DNA of 64,000 nucleotides from Parafrigoribacterium_A soli. Its GTDB lineage: Bacteria; Actinomycetota; Actinomycetes; Actinomycetales; Microbacteriaceae. The translations under genes were made by a program, and so were the position numbers. How positions within the stretch are numbered: position 1 is the stretch's first letter; every line of letters begins with the position of its first letter. Below the pieces are notes generated by a model, which saw only the letters and a program-made list of their open reading frames with translations, had not been told where the DNA came from and did not search any database. The DNA is taken from assembly GCF_040227235.1 (NCBI RefSeq), contig NZ_JBELNZ010000003.1:558001-622000 (forward strand), read 5' to 3'. This document shows positions 32,163 to 42,392 of the stretch, in pieces.

Positions 32163-32804
32163 GTGAACCCGCACGAGCAGAACCCGTCAGTCGAACTCAC
32201 CACGCGCGGGGTCGGCCCGTGGCGTGGTGAGCTGCCGGAGGGCGACTGGTGGGACGCGGAACTCCTGGCCCGCGGGGACTCCCGCAACGTCATCGATCGC
32301 TACCGCTATTGGCGCATGGACGCGATCGTGGCCGACCTCGACCAGCGGCGGCATCCGTTTCACGTCGCCATCGAGAACTGGCAGCACGACATGAACATCG
32401 GATCGATCGTGCGCAGCGCCAACGCCTTCGCCGCCGACACCGTGCACATCGTCGGGCGCAAGCGCTGGAACAAGCGCGGCGCCATGGTCACCGACCGCTA
32501 CCAGCACGTGCTGCATCACGACACGGTTGCCGACCTCGTGGAGTGGGCGCGCGGCGAGAACCTGCCCATCATTGCCATCGACAACGTGCCGGGAAGCGTC
32601 ATCATCGAGGGCTACGAGTTCCCGGAGAGGTGCGTCCTGCTGTTCGGTCAGGAGGGTCCAGGCGTCTCCGCCGAGGCGATCGAAGCCGCGGATGCCGTGG
32701 TCGAGATCAGCCAGTTCGGCTCCACTCGCAGCATCAACGCTTCCGCTGCCGCCGCGGTGGCCATGCATGTCTGGATCACCCAGCACGCGCAGTTGCCGCG
32801 CTGA
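32163..32804 (+). CDS. TrmH/SpoU-family RNA methyltransferase
   Basis: This 213-residue SPOUT enzyme has the three class motifs NIGSIVRSANAF (motif 1), LLFGQEGPGVS (motif 2) and SINASAAAAVAMH (motif 3) that form the trefoil knot binding SAM. It should 2'-O-methylate a tRNA or rRNA nucleotide. It has no N-terminal substrate-recognition L30-like extension, so it is a minimal TrmH/TrmL-size protein. GTG start. Confidence 0.88.
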   Translation: MNPHEQNPSVELTTRGVGPWRGELPEGDWWDAELLARGDSRNVIDRYRYWRMDAIVADLDQRRHPFHVAIENWQHDMNIGSIVRSANAFAADTVHIVGRKRWNKRGAMVTDRYQHVLHHDTVADLVEWARGENLPIIAIDNVPGSVIIEGYEFPERCVLLFGQEGPGVSAEAIEAADAVVEISQFGSTRSINASAAAAVAMHVWITQHAQLPR

Positions 32805-32830
32805 CCCTCGCAGCACACCGCAGCAAAACT

Positions 32831-32867
32831 CACCCTTCCTAAATCGCGCTCCGGGTGTACTTTTTTT
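32831..32867 (+). terminator. weak intrinsic terminator after trmH-like gene
   Basis: A 5-bp stem (CACCC 32831-32835, GGGTG 32853-32857) is followed by a T7 run (32861-32867), the only U-tract I noticed after a stem here. The stem is short, so efficiency is doubtful. Confidence 0.4.
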
Positions 32868-32912
32868 AACAACCGCCGACGATGGCGCCGGCGCACGTTG
32901 GAGGTATCTGCA

Positions 32913-33584
32913 ATGAGCAATTCACCTGCCACATCGTCCGGATCCGCCGGGGTCACGCCGCCCCAACATGTCGCGACCGGAGTGCGAGAGACACCCTCGC
33001 CGCCCCTCACGAACGCACCCGCGCTCGCCGTGAACCCGGCCGCCCTCGGTCTCGCAGCGTTCGCGCTGACGACGTTCGTCCTCAGCTTCGGCAACGCCGG
33101 AATCATCGCGGGCGGGGCTGTGCCGGTCGTCTTCGGACTCGCGCTGTTCTACGGTGGCGTCACACAGATCCTCGCGGGGCTCTGGGAGTTTGCGCAGAAG
33201 AACACCTTCGGTGCCACCGCGTTCTGCTCCTACGGTGCGTTCTGGATGTCGTTCTGGTATCTGGAGACGGCAACCGATCTCGGCAAGGCGGGCTCCGGTC
33301 TCTCGGTCGCCACCGGAACCTGGCTGCTGGCCTGGGCCATCTTCACCCTGTACATGACGTTCGCCGCCTGGCGCACGAACATGGCGACGTTCCTCGTGTT
33401 CGTGGCGCTGACCCTGACCTTCTTCGCGCTCTCCCTCGGCGACTACTCCTCATCGGAGTGGCTGACCAGGCTCGGCGGATGGCTCGGCATCATCACGGCA
33501 CTGCTCGCCTGGTACACGTCCTTCGCCGTGGTCATCAATTCCACGTTCAGGCGGGTCGTTCTCCCCGTCGGTCCGAGCGCGTGA
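32913..33584 (+). CDS. satP: acetate uptake transporter (GPR1/FUN34/YaaH family)
   Basis: This 223-residue membrane protein carries the family signature NPAALGLAAFALTTFVLS and six hydrophobic helices, with FYGGVTQILAGLWEFAQKNTFGATAF as the conserved middle. The family moves acetate or succinate with protons. TTGGAGGT lies 7 bases before the ATG at 32913. It precedes acetyl-CoA synthetase by 6 bases, which makes acetate import the likely role. Confidence 0.9.
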   Translation: MSNSPATSSGSAGVTPPQHVATGVRETPSPPLTNAPALAVNPAALGLAAFALTTFVLSFGNAGIIAGGAVPVVFGLALFYGGVTQILAGLWEFAQKNTFGATAFCSYGAFWMSFWYLETATDLGKAGSGLSVATGTWLLAWAIFTLYMTFAAWRTNMATFLVFVALTLTFFALSLGDYSSSEWLTRLGGWLGIITALLAWYTSFAVVINSTFRRVVLPVGPSA

Positions 33585-33590
33585 CACGCC

Positions 33591-35573
<1,983 letters not shown>

Positions 35574-35590
35574 GGCGTCGTAGGGCCTAG

Positions 35591-35650
35591 TGCCGGAAAC
35601 TGCCCGGTTCGGGAGCACGGGAGCGTGCCCCGAACGGGTAGTTTCGGGCA
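35591..35650 (+). terminator. strong hairpin after acs
   Basis: An outer stem (35591-35613 with 35629-35650, one bulge, one mismatch and one G-U) continues into an inner stem GCACG (35615-35619)/CGTGC (35624-35628) with a GGAG tetraloop. It begins 18 bases after the acs stop. There is no U-tract, as is common for actinobacterial terminators. Confidence 0.75.
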
Positions 35651-35727
35651 TGGCACGTGCGCGGTAGCGTCGAGGAAGAGCTTGCCAGGGGGGTGGGCCT
35701 CCAAGAAAAGGCATCACCACAGCGCTC

Positions 35728-38700
35728 ATGGGTTCCCACGTTCCATCACAGTCGATCGCAGGCAGGCGCAGACGGCGTCGCGGCCTTCATGTCGCTGCCA
35801 AGAAGTTTGTGGGAAGCGCCCTGGCGCTGACGCTGGCGCTCACCGGTCTCACCGCTGCTTTCACCGCAGCGTCCATTGTGAACACGGACGCCGGGGTGCA
35901 TGCGGTCGCCGGCTCACCGTTCGACTGCAGCGATCCCCGATTCTTCGCACAGGCCGGAGATGCGAACTCGACAACTCTGTATGAGGGCCGTTACGACGCG
36001 GAGGGAAAGTCGGTCTGGACGGCTCTGAGCAACGGCACGGTCACCTCCACGAGCAACAACCTGTACAACGCCGTCGCCTTCAACCCGAAGGACAGCTACC
36101 TTTACGGCACAACCTTCGGCACTACGGGAGTGCGCGGCAAGTTCGTGCGTATTGATCAAGACGGTGGCGTCACGAATATCGGCACGACCGCCGCACCGGA
36201 TGCGCTCAGCGCGAAGTCGTACAGCACGCTGTGGGACTCAGGCGAGTTCGATTCCGCTGGCAATTACTACGTAGCATCCGGTAACGCCGGCAGCGGCAGC
36301 ACGATCTACAAGATCGCGGGTCTGAGCGGCGCTCCGGCCATCGCCCCGACGCTCACCGCCATTCCCCTGGTCGGAACGGTGCCGCGCTATGCCGACCTGA
36401 CCTTCAAGGCCGGATATCTGTGGACAGCGAGCTACGGCGTGAGCAGCACGATCTACCGCATCGACATCAACGGCATCTCGAGCGCGGCGGGCACGATCAC
36501 GGCCTTCCCGGTAGCCAGCAGCATTCTGCCTACGGCGAGCTACGGCTCGGTGTTCTCGATGACGAACGGCAACCTCGCGTTCATCGCGAGCAATGCCAAG
36601 ATGTACCAGGTTGCGGTTACCGACCCGGCTGCCGCGGACACGACCGGCGCCGGATTCGAGCTCGTCAACCAGGTGGCGGCTCCCACCAACGCATACAGCG
36701 ACGCGACCAACTGCGGCACGGCGCTGAAGGCCGGACTGAGCGCCACCAAGACCGGCCCCAACACGGTGCTGCCTGGCGACAGCATCGTCTGGCATGTCAC
36801 CGTGACCAACAACGGTCCGGGCACGAGCTCGGGTTTCGTGCTCACCGATCTCCTGCCCACGGGGCTCTCGAACATTGCGGCGGTCAGCACGGATGCGGGT
36901 TGCACCGTTAACGGGACTCTGACAATTACCTGCAACGGTGGTCGACTGCTCGTGGGTGAAACCGCCAAGGTCACCGTGACTGCCACGGCGCCCATGGTGC
37001 TCGGCTCGATCGTCAATAGGGTGAAGGTAGTGGGCAATGAGGACGATGCTCCCGACGGCATCTTCTCCGCGGCGCCGACGACCGTTGGAGTGGCGACTTC
37101 GGCGGGGGAGCCGCTCACGGTGCCGCCACCGAACGGCGCTGCGGCGACCGACTCGACATCGGCCGAGGGCGGCACAGTCGTTCTCGACAATGGCAATCTG
37201 GTCTACACGCCGCCGCCCGGCTTCTCCGGGCAGGACTCCTTCGGCTACACGAACAGTTCGGGCGACCCCGCGACGATGTACGTAACGGTGAAGCCGGTCG
37301 CCGGCGCATACGCCGTGACGACCACAGCGGAGACTGCAGTCACGACCACCGCGGCAACCCTGCTTGCTACGGGCACCGGCAGCGACCGCAGCCTCACCGA
37401 CGCGTCGGGCGCCGTGAACGGCACGGTCTCGCTCGTCTCCGGAAGTCCGGTCTTCGTGCCGAGCAATGGATTCTCCGGCACGGGCTCGTACCAGTATCGG
37501 GTGACGGATGGCAGCGGGCAGACCGCGAGCGCCACGGTCACCGTTGTCGTCACTCCGCTCGCCGCGGATTCCACCGCGACCACCGCTGCCGGCACAGCCG
37601 TGACGGTTCCGGCCGTGGGACTGGTGGCGGCAGGCACCGGTTCCTCGCTCGCACTGAGCGGCGTGAGTAGCCCGACCAACGGAACAGTGTCACTCGTGTC
37701 GGGTAACCCTGTCTTCGTGCCCGCCACCGGCTTTTCCGGCACAGCCTCGTTTGCCTACGACGTCACCGACTCGAGCGGGCGGACCTCAAGCGCGATCGTC
37801 ACGGTAACCGTCGCGCCGGTTGCCGTCGACGTTACCGCCACGGCCTCCGCCGGGGTTCCCACGACCATCGATGTGCTGGTGGTCGCGCATGGAACGTCAC
37901 TCAGCTTGGCGAGCACGACCGGTCCGGTCCACGGAACGGCAACAGTCGCAGCGGATGGTGGCCTCCTCTACACCTCTGACACCAGCTATTCCGGCACGGA
38001 TACCTTTGCCTTCACCATCATGGGTGACGGCGGCTCGGACACGGGGACGATCACGGTAACCGTCACCCCGCTCGCGCCCGACGATGTCGCCGTCACCGAC
38101 GCCGGCCTACCCGTGATCATCGACGTGCTCGCGAACGATACAGGCGGTCTCACTCTGATCGCCACGAGCGCTCCAACCAGGGGTGGCACCGCAACGATCG
38201 TGGCGGGCCGCATCCGCTACCTGCCGCGTGCCGGGTTTTCCGGCATCGATACCTTCGACTACACGGCGACCGGTGCGGGCGGGGCGACCACGACGGCCAC
38301 GGTGACCGTGAAGGTTGTGCCGGTGATCGGCGCTTCCGGCTCCTCCGGCACAGCGAAGGCCACCGCGGGGGAGCCGGCCATTTTCGACCCCGCGGCCGAT
38401 GCGACGGGAAGCGGCATCGCGCTGTTCGCGGTGGGTCCGGCGAGCCACGGCGTCACGGTCGTCAATCCCGACGGCACGCTCAGCTATACGCCGGCCGCCG
38501 GCTACTCGGGCACGGACCAGTTCACGTACACGCTGACCGATGCGGCGGGGCAGACGGTGACGGGAACGCTCGTCGTCACCGTGCAGCTGTCGACCCCTCC
38601 CCCTCCCTCCACCGTGGAGCAGCCCGCCGCCTCCACCGGGGAGCAGCCCGGGCCCTCGGGCGTGGAGCAGTCCGGTCCCTCGGGCGAGGAGCAGCCACTC

Positions 38701-38859
38701 GCCTCCACCGTTGAGCAGTTGCTCGCCTTTACCGGCGCACAGCCGCTGGGCTTCGCGGCGCTCGGCCTCCTGCTGCTCGGTGCCGGGCTCGCAGCACAAC
38801 TCCTCAGAGTTGCGGGCAGGCGCGCCAGGACGATTACGCCCGCTCGTCACCGCGCCTAA
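35728..38859 (+). CDS. LAFTG-anchored cell-surface protein with tandem Ig-like repeats
   Basis: This 1043-residue protein has an Arg-rich N-terminus and signal helix (about 26-48), a beta-propeller-like region of about 290 residues, a DUF11-type domain (about 345-450), then six Ig-like tandem repeats of about 85 residues ending in patterns like GFSGTxSFxYxVTDxSG. A Pro/Ser/Glu stalk made of five 8-residue repeats leads to LAFTG (999-1003), a hydrophobic helix and a basic tail. LAFTG fits the LAxTG motif of class E sortases. It should be covalently attached to the wall and exposed as an adhesive or structural fibre. No sortase gene is in this window. Confidence 0.88.
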   Translation: MGSHVPSQSIAGRRRRRRGLHVAAKKFVGSALALTLALTGLTAAFTAASIVNTDAGVHAVAGSPFDCSDPRFFAQAGDANSTTLYEGRYDAEGKSVWTALSNGTVTSTSNNLYNAVAFNPKDSYLYGTTFGTTGVRGKFVRIDQDGGVTNIGTTAAPDALSAKSYSTLWDSGEFDSAGNYYVASGNAGSGSTIYKIAGLSGAPAIAPTLTAIPLVGTVPRYADLTFKAGYLWTASYGVSSTIYRIDINGISSAAGTITAFPVASSILPTASYGSVFSMTNGNLAFIASNAKMYQVAVTDPAAADTTGAGFELVNQVAAPTNAYSDATNCGTALKAGLSATKTGPNTVLPGDSIVWHVTVTNNGPGTSSGFVLTDLLPTGLSNIAAVSTDAGCTVNGTLTITCNGGRLLVGETAKVTVTATAPMVLGSIVNRVKVVGNEDDAPDGIFSAAPTTVGVATSAGEPLTVPPPNGAAATDSTSAEGGTVVLDNGNLVYTPPPGFSGQDSFGYTNSSGDPATMYVTVKPVAGAYAVTTTAETAVTTTAATLLATGTGSDRSLTDASGAVNGTVSLVSGSPVFVPSNGFSGTGSYQYRVTDGSGQTASATVTVVVTPLAADSTATTAAGTAVTVPAVGLVAAGTGSSLALSGVSSPTNGTVSLVSGNPVFVPATGFSGTASFAYDVTDSSGRTSSAIVTVTVAPVAVDVTATASAGVPTTIDVLVVAHGTSLSLASTTGPVHGTATVAADGGLLYTSDTSYSGTDTFAFTIMGDGGSDTGTITVTVTPLAPDDVAVTDAGLPVIIDVLANDTGGLTLIATSAPTRGGTATIVAGRIRYLPRAGFSGIDTFDYTATGAGGATTTATVTVKVVPVIGASGSSGTAKATAGEPAIFDPAADATGSGIALFAVGPASHGVTVVNPDGTLSYTPAAGYSGTDQFTYTLTDAAGQTVTGTLVVTVQLSTPPPPSTVEQPAASTGEQPGPSGVEQSGPSGEEQPLASTVEQLLAFTGAQPLGFAALGLLLLGAGLAAQLLRVAGRRARTITPARHRA
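38614..38733 (+). repeat. 24-bp minisatellite, five copies, in the surface-protein stalk
   Basis: Five in-frame 24-base units encode VEQPAAST, GEQPGPSG, VEQSGPSG, EEQPLAST and VEQLLAFT. The last unit contains the sortase motif. The units are diverged at the third codon positions, so the repeat is not recent, but copy-number change would lengthen or shorten the stalk without a frameshift. Confidence 0.8.
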
Positions 38860-39060
38860 CCTCAGCGAGACCAGCACCCTCCGCGGGCTGGGCATGAGGC
38901 GCGCGCGGCCGGGCTTGTGTCCATATGTGTTGGGTTCTGCGTGACCCACTGGACGCGCGTGGGACGAAATGAACACAGCTCAGTGACGCGCTGCATCCGC
39001 CCTGTTGCCCAGCGTGGCTGGGCCGATTGGTCACGAATTGGGCGCGAATTAACGAATTGC

Positions 39061-39078
39061 TGTCATTAGCACTTGACA
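39061..39078 (+). promoter_or_regulatory. promoter -35 with overlapping inverted repeat, galactoside operon
   Basis: TTGACA (39073-39078) is a consensus -35 element; the best -10 candidates (GAGATT or AGAGAT) begin 17-18 bases later. TGTCA (39061-39065) and TGACA (39074-39078) form an inverted repeat with 8-base spacing overlapping it, a possible site for the downstream DeoR regulator. The 303-base gap (38860-39162) also holds a GCCCAGC/GCTGGGC hairpin (39007-39023) and otherwise nothing I can name. Confidence 0.5.
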
Positions 39079-39162
39079 GAGTTCGTTCGATTTTGAGAGA
39101 TTATGGTAACTATCCCGCAGTGAAGATGTGTTCCCGTTCACGGCCCGTACAAAGGAGTAATG

Positions 39163-40485
39163 ATGGCGTTAGACAATGCAAATCCGCTTGCGCGAATCAC
39201 CGAGAAGCCCGTCGACCGACGCTTCCTGCTCAGGACCATTGGCGGCGGCGCGCTCGCCGCTGCAGCCATCCCGGTCCTGGCGGCCTGCACCGGTTCCAGC
39301 TCCGGCGGCGGTGGAGCGGCCGGCTCCAAGACCGTGACCTTCGGTTCGGGTTCGTCGGACGATGTGCCGAAGCGCGCCTACGCGGCTTTCACCTCGGCCT
39401 TCACCAAGAAGACCGGTGACAAGGTCAAGACCAATACGGTCTCGCACAACGACTTCCAGAACAACATCAACACCTACCTGCAGGGCAGCCCGGATGACGC
39501 GTTCACCTGGTTCGCCGGCTACCGCACGCAGTACTACGCGGGCAAGGGACTCCTCGCCCCGATCGACGACGTCTGGGACAAGATCGGCGACAATTTCTCC
39601 GAGGGACTTGCCAAGGCATCCACCGGCCCCGATGGCAAGAAGTACTTTGTGCCGAACTACAACTACCCCTGGGGCTTCTTCTACCGCAAGAGCGTGTGGG
39701 CGGCCAAGGGATACACCGAGCCGAAGACGTTCGACGAACTCATCGCCCTGTGCACCAAGATGAAGGCCGACGGTCTCACGCCGATCGCCTTCGGTGACAA
39801 GGACGGCTGGCCTGCCATGGGCACCTTCGATTACATCAACATGCGCACCAACGGCTACCAGTTCCACATGGACCTGTGTGCGCACAAGGAGTCGTGGGAC
39901 CAGAAGAAGGTGCAGGACGTGTTCGACAACTGGAAGCAGCTCCTGCCGTTCCAGGACCCGAACTCGCTCGGCATGACCTGGCAGGAGGCGGCAAAGACCC
40001 TCGGTGACTCGAAGTCCGGCATGTACCTGCTCGGCTCCTTCGTTACCCAGCAGTTCACGGATGCCGCGGTTCTCGACGACATCGACTTCTTCCCGTTCCC
40101 GGAGATCGCGATGGAGGGCCGGGATGCCGTCGAGGCGCCGATCGACGGCCTGCTGCTCTCCAAGAAGGGCGGCCAGAACCAGGCGGCGAAGGACATGCTC
40201 GCGTTCATGGGCAGCGCGGCCGGCCAGCAGGCCTACTTCTCCGTGGACAAGTCGAACCTCATGACGGCGAAGGGTGCGGACACCTCGAGCTACAGCCCCT
40301 TGAACAAGAAGTGCGCCGAGGTCATCGGGGCCGCCAAGTCGATCAGCCAGTTCTTCGACCGGGATGCCCTGCCCGCCATGGCCAACAACGTCATGATCCC
40401 GGCGCTGCAGACCTTCCTCAAGGACGGCACGGTCGACACGAAGAACCTGGAAGCTCAGGCGAAGACGCTGTACGCAGCGCAGTAG
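39163..40485 (+). CDS. sugar ABC transporter substrate-binding lipoprotein (Tat-type signal)
   Basis: This 440-residue family-1 extracellular solute-binding protein starts with a signal that has a twin-arginine pair (DRRFLLRTIGGG) followed by a hydrophobic stretch and lipobox LAAC, so it is probably a Tat-exported lipoprotein. The mature part has the usual AWFAGYRT-like and GFFYRKSVWAAKGY segments for sugar binding. The ATG at 39163 is 5 bases after AAAGGAG; the adjacent ATG at 39160 is too close. It opens the galactoside operon, so the ligand is likely an alpha- or beta-galactoside. Confidence 0.9.
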   Translation: MALDNANPLARITEKPVDRRFLLRTIGGGALAAAAIPVLAACTGSSSGGGGAAGSKTVTFGSGSSDDVPKRAYAAFTSAFTKKTGDKVKTNTVSHNDFQNNINTYLQGSPDDAFTWFAGYRTQYYAGKGLLAPIDDVWDKIGDNFSEGLAKASTGPDGKKYFVPNYNYPWGFFYRKSVWAAKGYTEPKTFDELIALCTKMKADGLTPIAFGDKDGWPAMGTFDYINMRTNGYQFHMDLCAHKESWDQKKVQDVFDNWKQLLPFQDPNSLGMTWQEAAKTLGDSKSGMYLLGSFVTQQFTDAAVLDDIDFFPFPEIAMEGRDAVEAPIDGLLLSKKGGQNQAAKDMLAFMGSAAGQQAYFSVDKSNLMTAKGADTSSYSPLNKKCAEVIGAAKSISQFFDRDALPAMANNVMIPALQTFLKDGTVDTKNLEAQAKTLYAAQ

Positions 40486-40494
40486 CGTTCAGCC

Positions 40495-41463
40495 ATGTCG
40501 ATTTCTACTCGCGACACCACGGATCGGGTCGAGCAGGCGGACACCCCGCCTGCCCGGCCCGCCCGGCGGCGCAGGCGCAGGATCCACCTTTCCCGCCGTG
40601 ACCGGGTCGTACTCACGATCATGGTGGCCATCCCCACCCTCATCCAGCTCGTCCTGATCTGGATCCCGACCGTGCTGTCGGTGCTGCTCTCCTTCGTGCG
40701 CTGGAACGGTCTCGCGTTCTCCGACATCAAGGGGGCCGCGCTCAGCAACTACGCCTTCATCTTCAAGGACTACCCGCCGTTCTGGCCGGCCGTGCAGCAC
40801 AACATCCTCTGGCTGCTCTTCCTCGGCGTCATCGCGACGCCGCTCGGGTTGCTCCTCGCGGTGCTGCTTGACCAGCAGATTCGCGGAAGCCGCATCTACC
40901 AGAGCATCTTCTTCATGCCGGTGATGCTCTCACTCGCCCTCATCGGCGTCATCTGGCAGCTCTTCTACTCCCGCGACAACGGTCTGCTCAACTTCCTATT
41001 GGGAACGAGCGGTACCTCGCACGCGGTCGACTGGTTCGGTGATCCGCACGTCAACATCTGGGCGGCGCTGATCGCTGCCACCTGGCGCCACGCCGGCTAC
41101 GTCATGATCCTGTATCTGGCGGGTCTCAAGGGCGTGGATCCGAGTCTCAAGGAGGCGGCGGCCATCGACGGCGCGAACGCCGCGCAGATCTTCTTCCGCG
41201 TCGTGTTCCCCGTGATGCGGCCGATCAACATCGTGATCGTCGTGATCACGATCATCGAGTCGCTGCGGGCATTCGACATCGTCTACGTGATCAACCGAGG
41301 CACCAACGGACTCGAACTGCTGAGCGCACTCGTGATCCAGAACCTCGTGGGCGAGGGGCAGGTCATCGGCGTCGGATCCGCGCTCGCGGCCATCCTCTTG
41401 ATCATCTCGCTCGTGCCGATCGTGATCTATCTGGCGCGCACCTTTAAGAAGGAAGACCGATGA
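40495..41463 (+). CDS. sugar ABC transporter permease (MalF-like)
   Basis: This 322-residue membrane protein has an Arg-rich cytosolic N-terminus, about six helices and the EAA loop LKEAAAIDGANAAQIFFRVVFP. It pairs with the next permease, whose ATG overlaps its stop (ATGA at 41460-41463). No ATP-binding gene lies in the operon, so a shared MsiK-type ATPase elsewhere is expected. Confidence 0.92.
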   Translation: MSISTRDTTDRVEQADTPPARPARRRRRRIHLSRRDRVVLTIMVAIPTLIQLVLIWIPTVLSVLLSFVRWNGLAFSDIKGAALSNYAFIFKDYPPFWPAVQHNILWLLFLGVIATPLGLLLAVLLDQQIRGSRIYQSIFFMPVMLSLALIGVIWQLFYSRDNGLLNFLLGTSGTSHAVDWFGDPHVNIWAALIAATWRHAGYVMILYLAGLKGVDPSLKEAAAIDGANAAQIFFRVVFPVMRPINIVIVVITIIESLRAFDIVYVINRGTNGLELLSALVIQNLVGEGQVIGVGSALAAILLIISLVPIVIYLARTFKKEDR

Positions 41464-42389
41464 CCGCAATAACGCCCGTCGGGCTGCCTCCGAAGACGAC
41501 GCTGTCGGCACCGGGCAGCGCAGCGCCGGCAACCGGCAAGCGTAAGCGCCACTACGGAACGCACATCTTCCTCATCGTGATGTCGGTGATCTGGTTGATT
41601 CCGCTGGGCTGGTCACTGTTCACCGCTCTGCGCTCGAAGGCCGACACCGATAGGTTCGGCTACTTCAGCTTCGGAGGCTCGTTCAACTTCGACAACTTCG
41701 TCACGGCCTGGAACCAGGGTGGTTTCGCCACGTACTTCACCAACTCGGCGATCATCACGATTCCCGCCGTCATCCTGACCCTCGTGCTGGCGTCGATGAT
41801 GGCGTTCGCCGTGAGCCGGTTCACCTGGAAGTTCAACATCACCCTGCTGATCTTCTTCACGGCCGGCAACCTGCTCCCACCGCAGGTGCTCGCGGCACCG
41901 CTGTTCGAGATGTTCAAGCACCTCGAGCTGCCCTACTGGTTCAGCGACTCGGGCACGCTGCTGAACACTTATATCGGGGTCATAGCGGTCGACACGGCAT
42001 TCCAGATCGGCTTCTGCACCTTCGTGCTCTCCAACTACATGAAGGCGCTGCCGACGGAACTCTCCGAGGCGGCCGTGGTCGATGGTGCGAGCGTGTGGCG
42101 GCAGTACTACGGCATCATCATGCCGCTCACCCGTCCGGCTCTTGCCGCCCTCGGCACCTTGGAAGTCATCTGGATCTACAACGACTTCTTCTGGCCGCTG
42201 CTGTTCATCCAGAGCGGTGATCGGCTGCCTGTCACCACGGCGATCAATAATCTGCAGGGACAATTCCTCTCCAACTACAACCTGCTGGCAGCGGGGGCGA
42301 TCATCACGGTCATCCCCACCCTGATCATCTACCTCGCACTCCAGCGTCAATTCGTCGCGGGCCTCACCCTCGGCGCGAACAAGGGCTAG
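41460..42389 (+). CDS. sugar ABC transporter permease (MalG-like)
   Basis: This 309-residue carbohydrate-uptake permease has about six helices and the EAA loop LSEAAVVDGASVWRQYYGIIMP. It is translationally coupled to the previous permease and only 3 bases separate it from the beta-galactosidase gene, confirming one operon. Confidence 0.92.
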   Translation: MTAITPVGLPPKTTLSAPGSAAPATGKRKRHYGTHIFLIVMSVIWLIPLGWSLFTALRSKADTDRFGYFSFGGSFNFDNFVTAWNQGGFATYFTNSAIITIPAVILTLVLASMMAFAVSRFTWKFNITLLIFFTAGNLLPPQVLAAPLFEMFKHLELPYWFSDSGTLLNTYIGVIAVDTAFQIGFCTFVLSNYMKALPTELSEAAVVDGASVWRQYYGIIMPLTRPALAALGTLEVIWIYNDFFWPLLFIQSGDRLPVTTAINNLQGQFLSNYNLLAAGAIITVIPTLIIYLALQRQFVAGLTLGANKG

Positions 42390-42392
42390 GCA

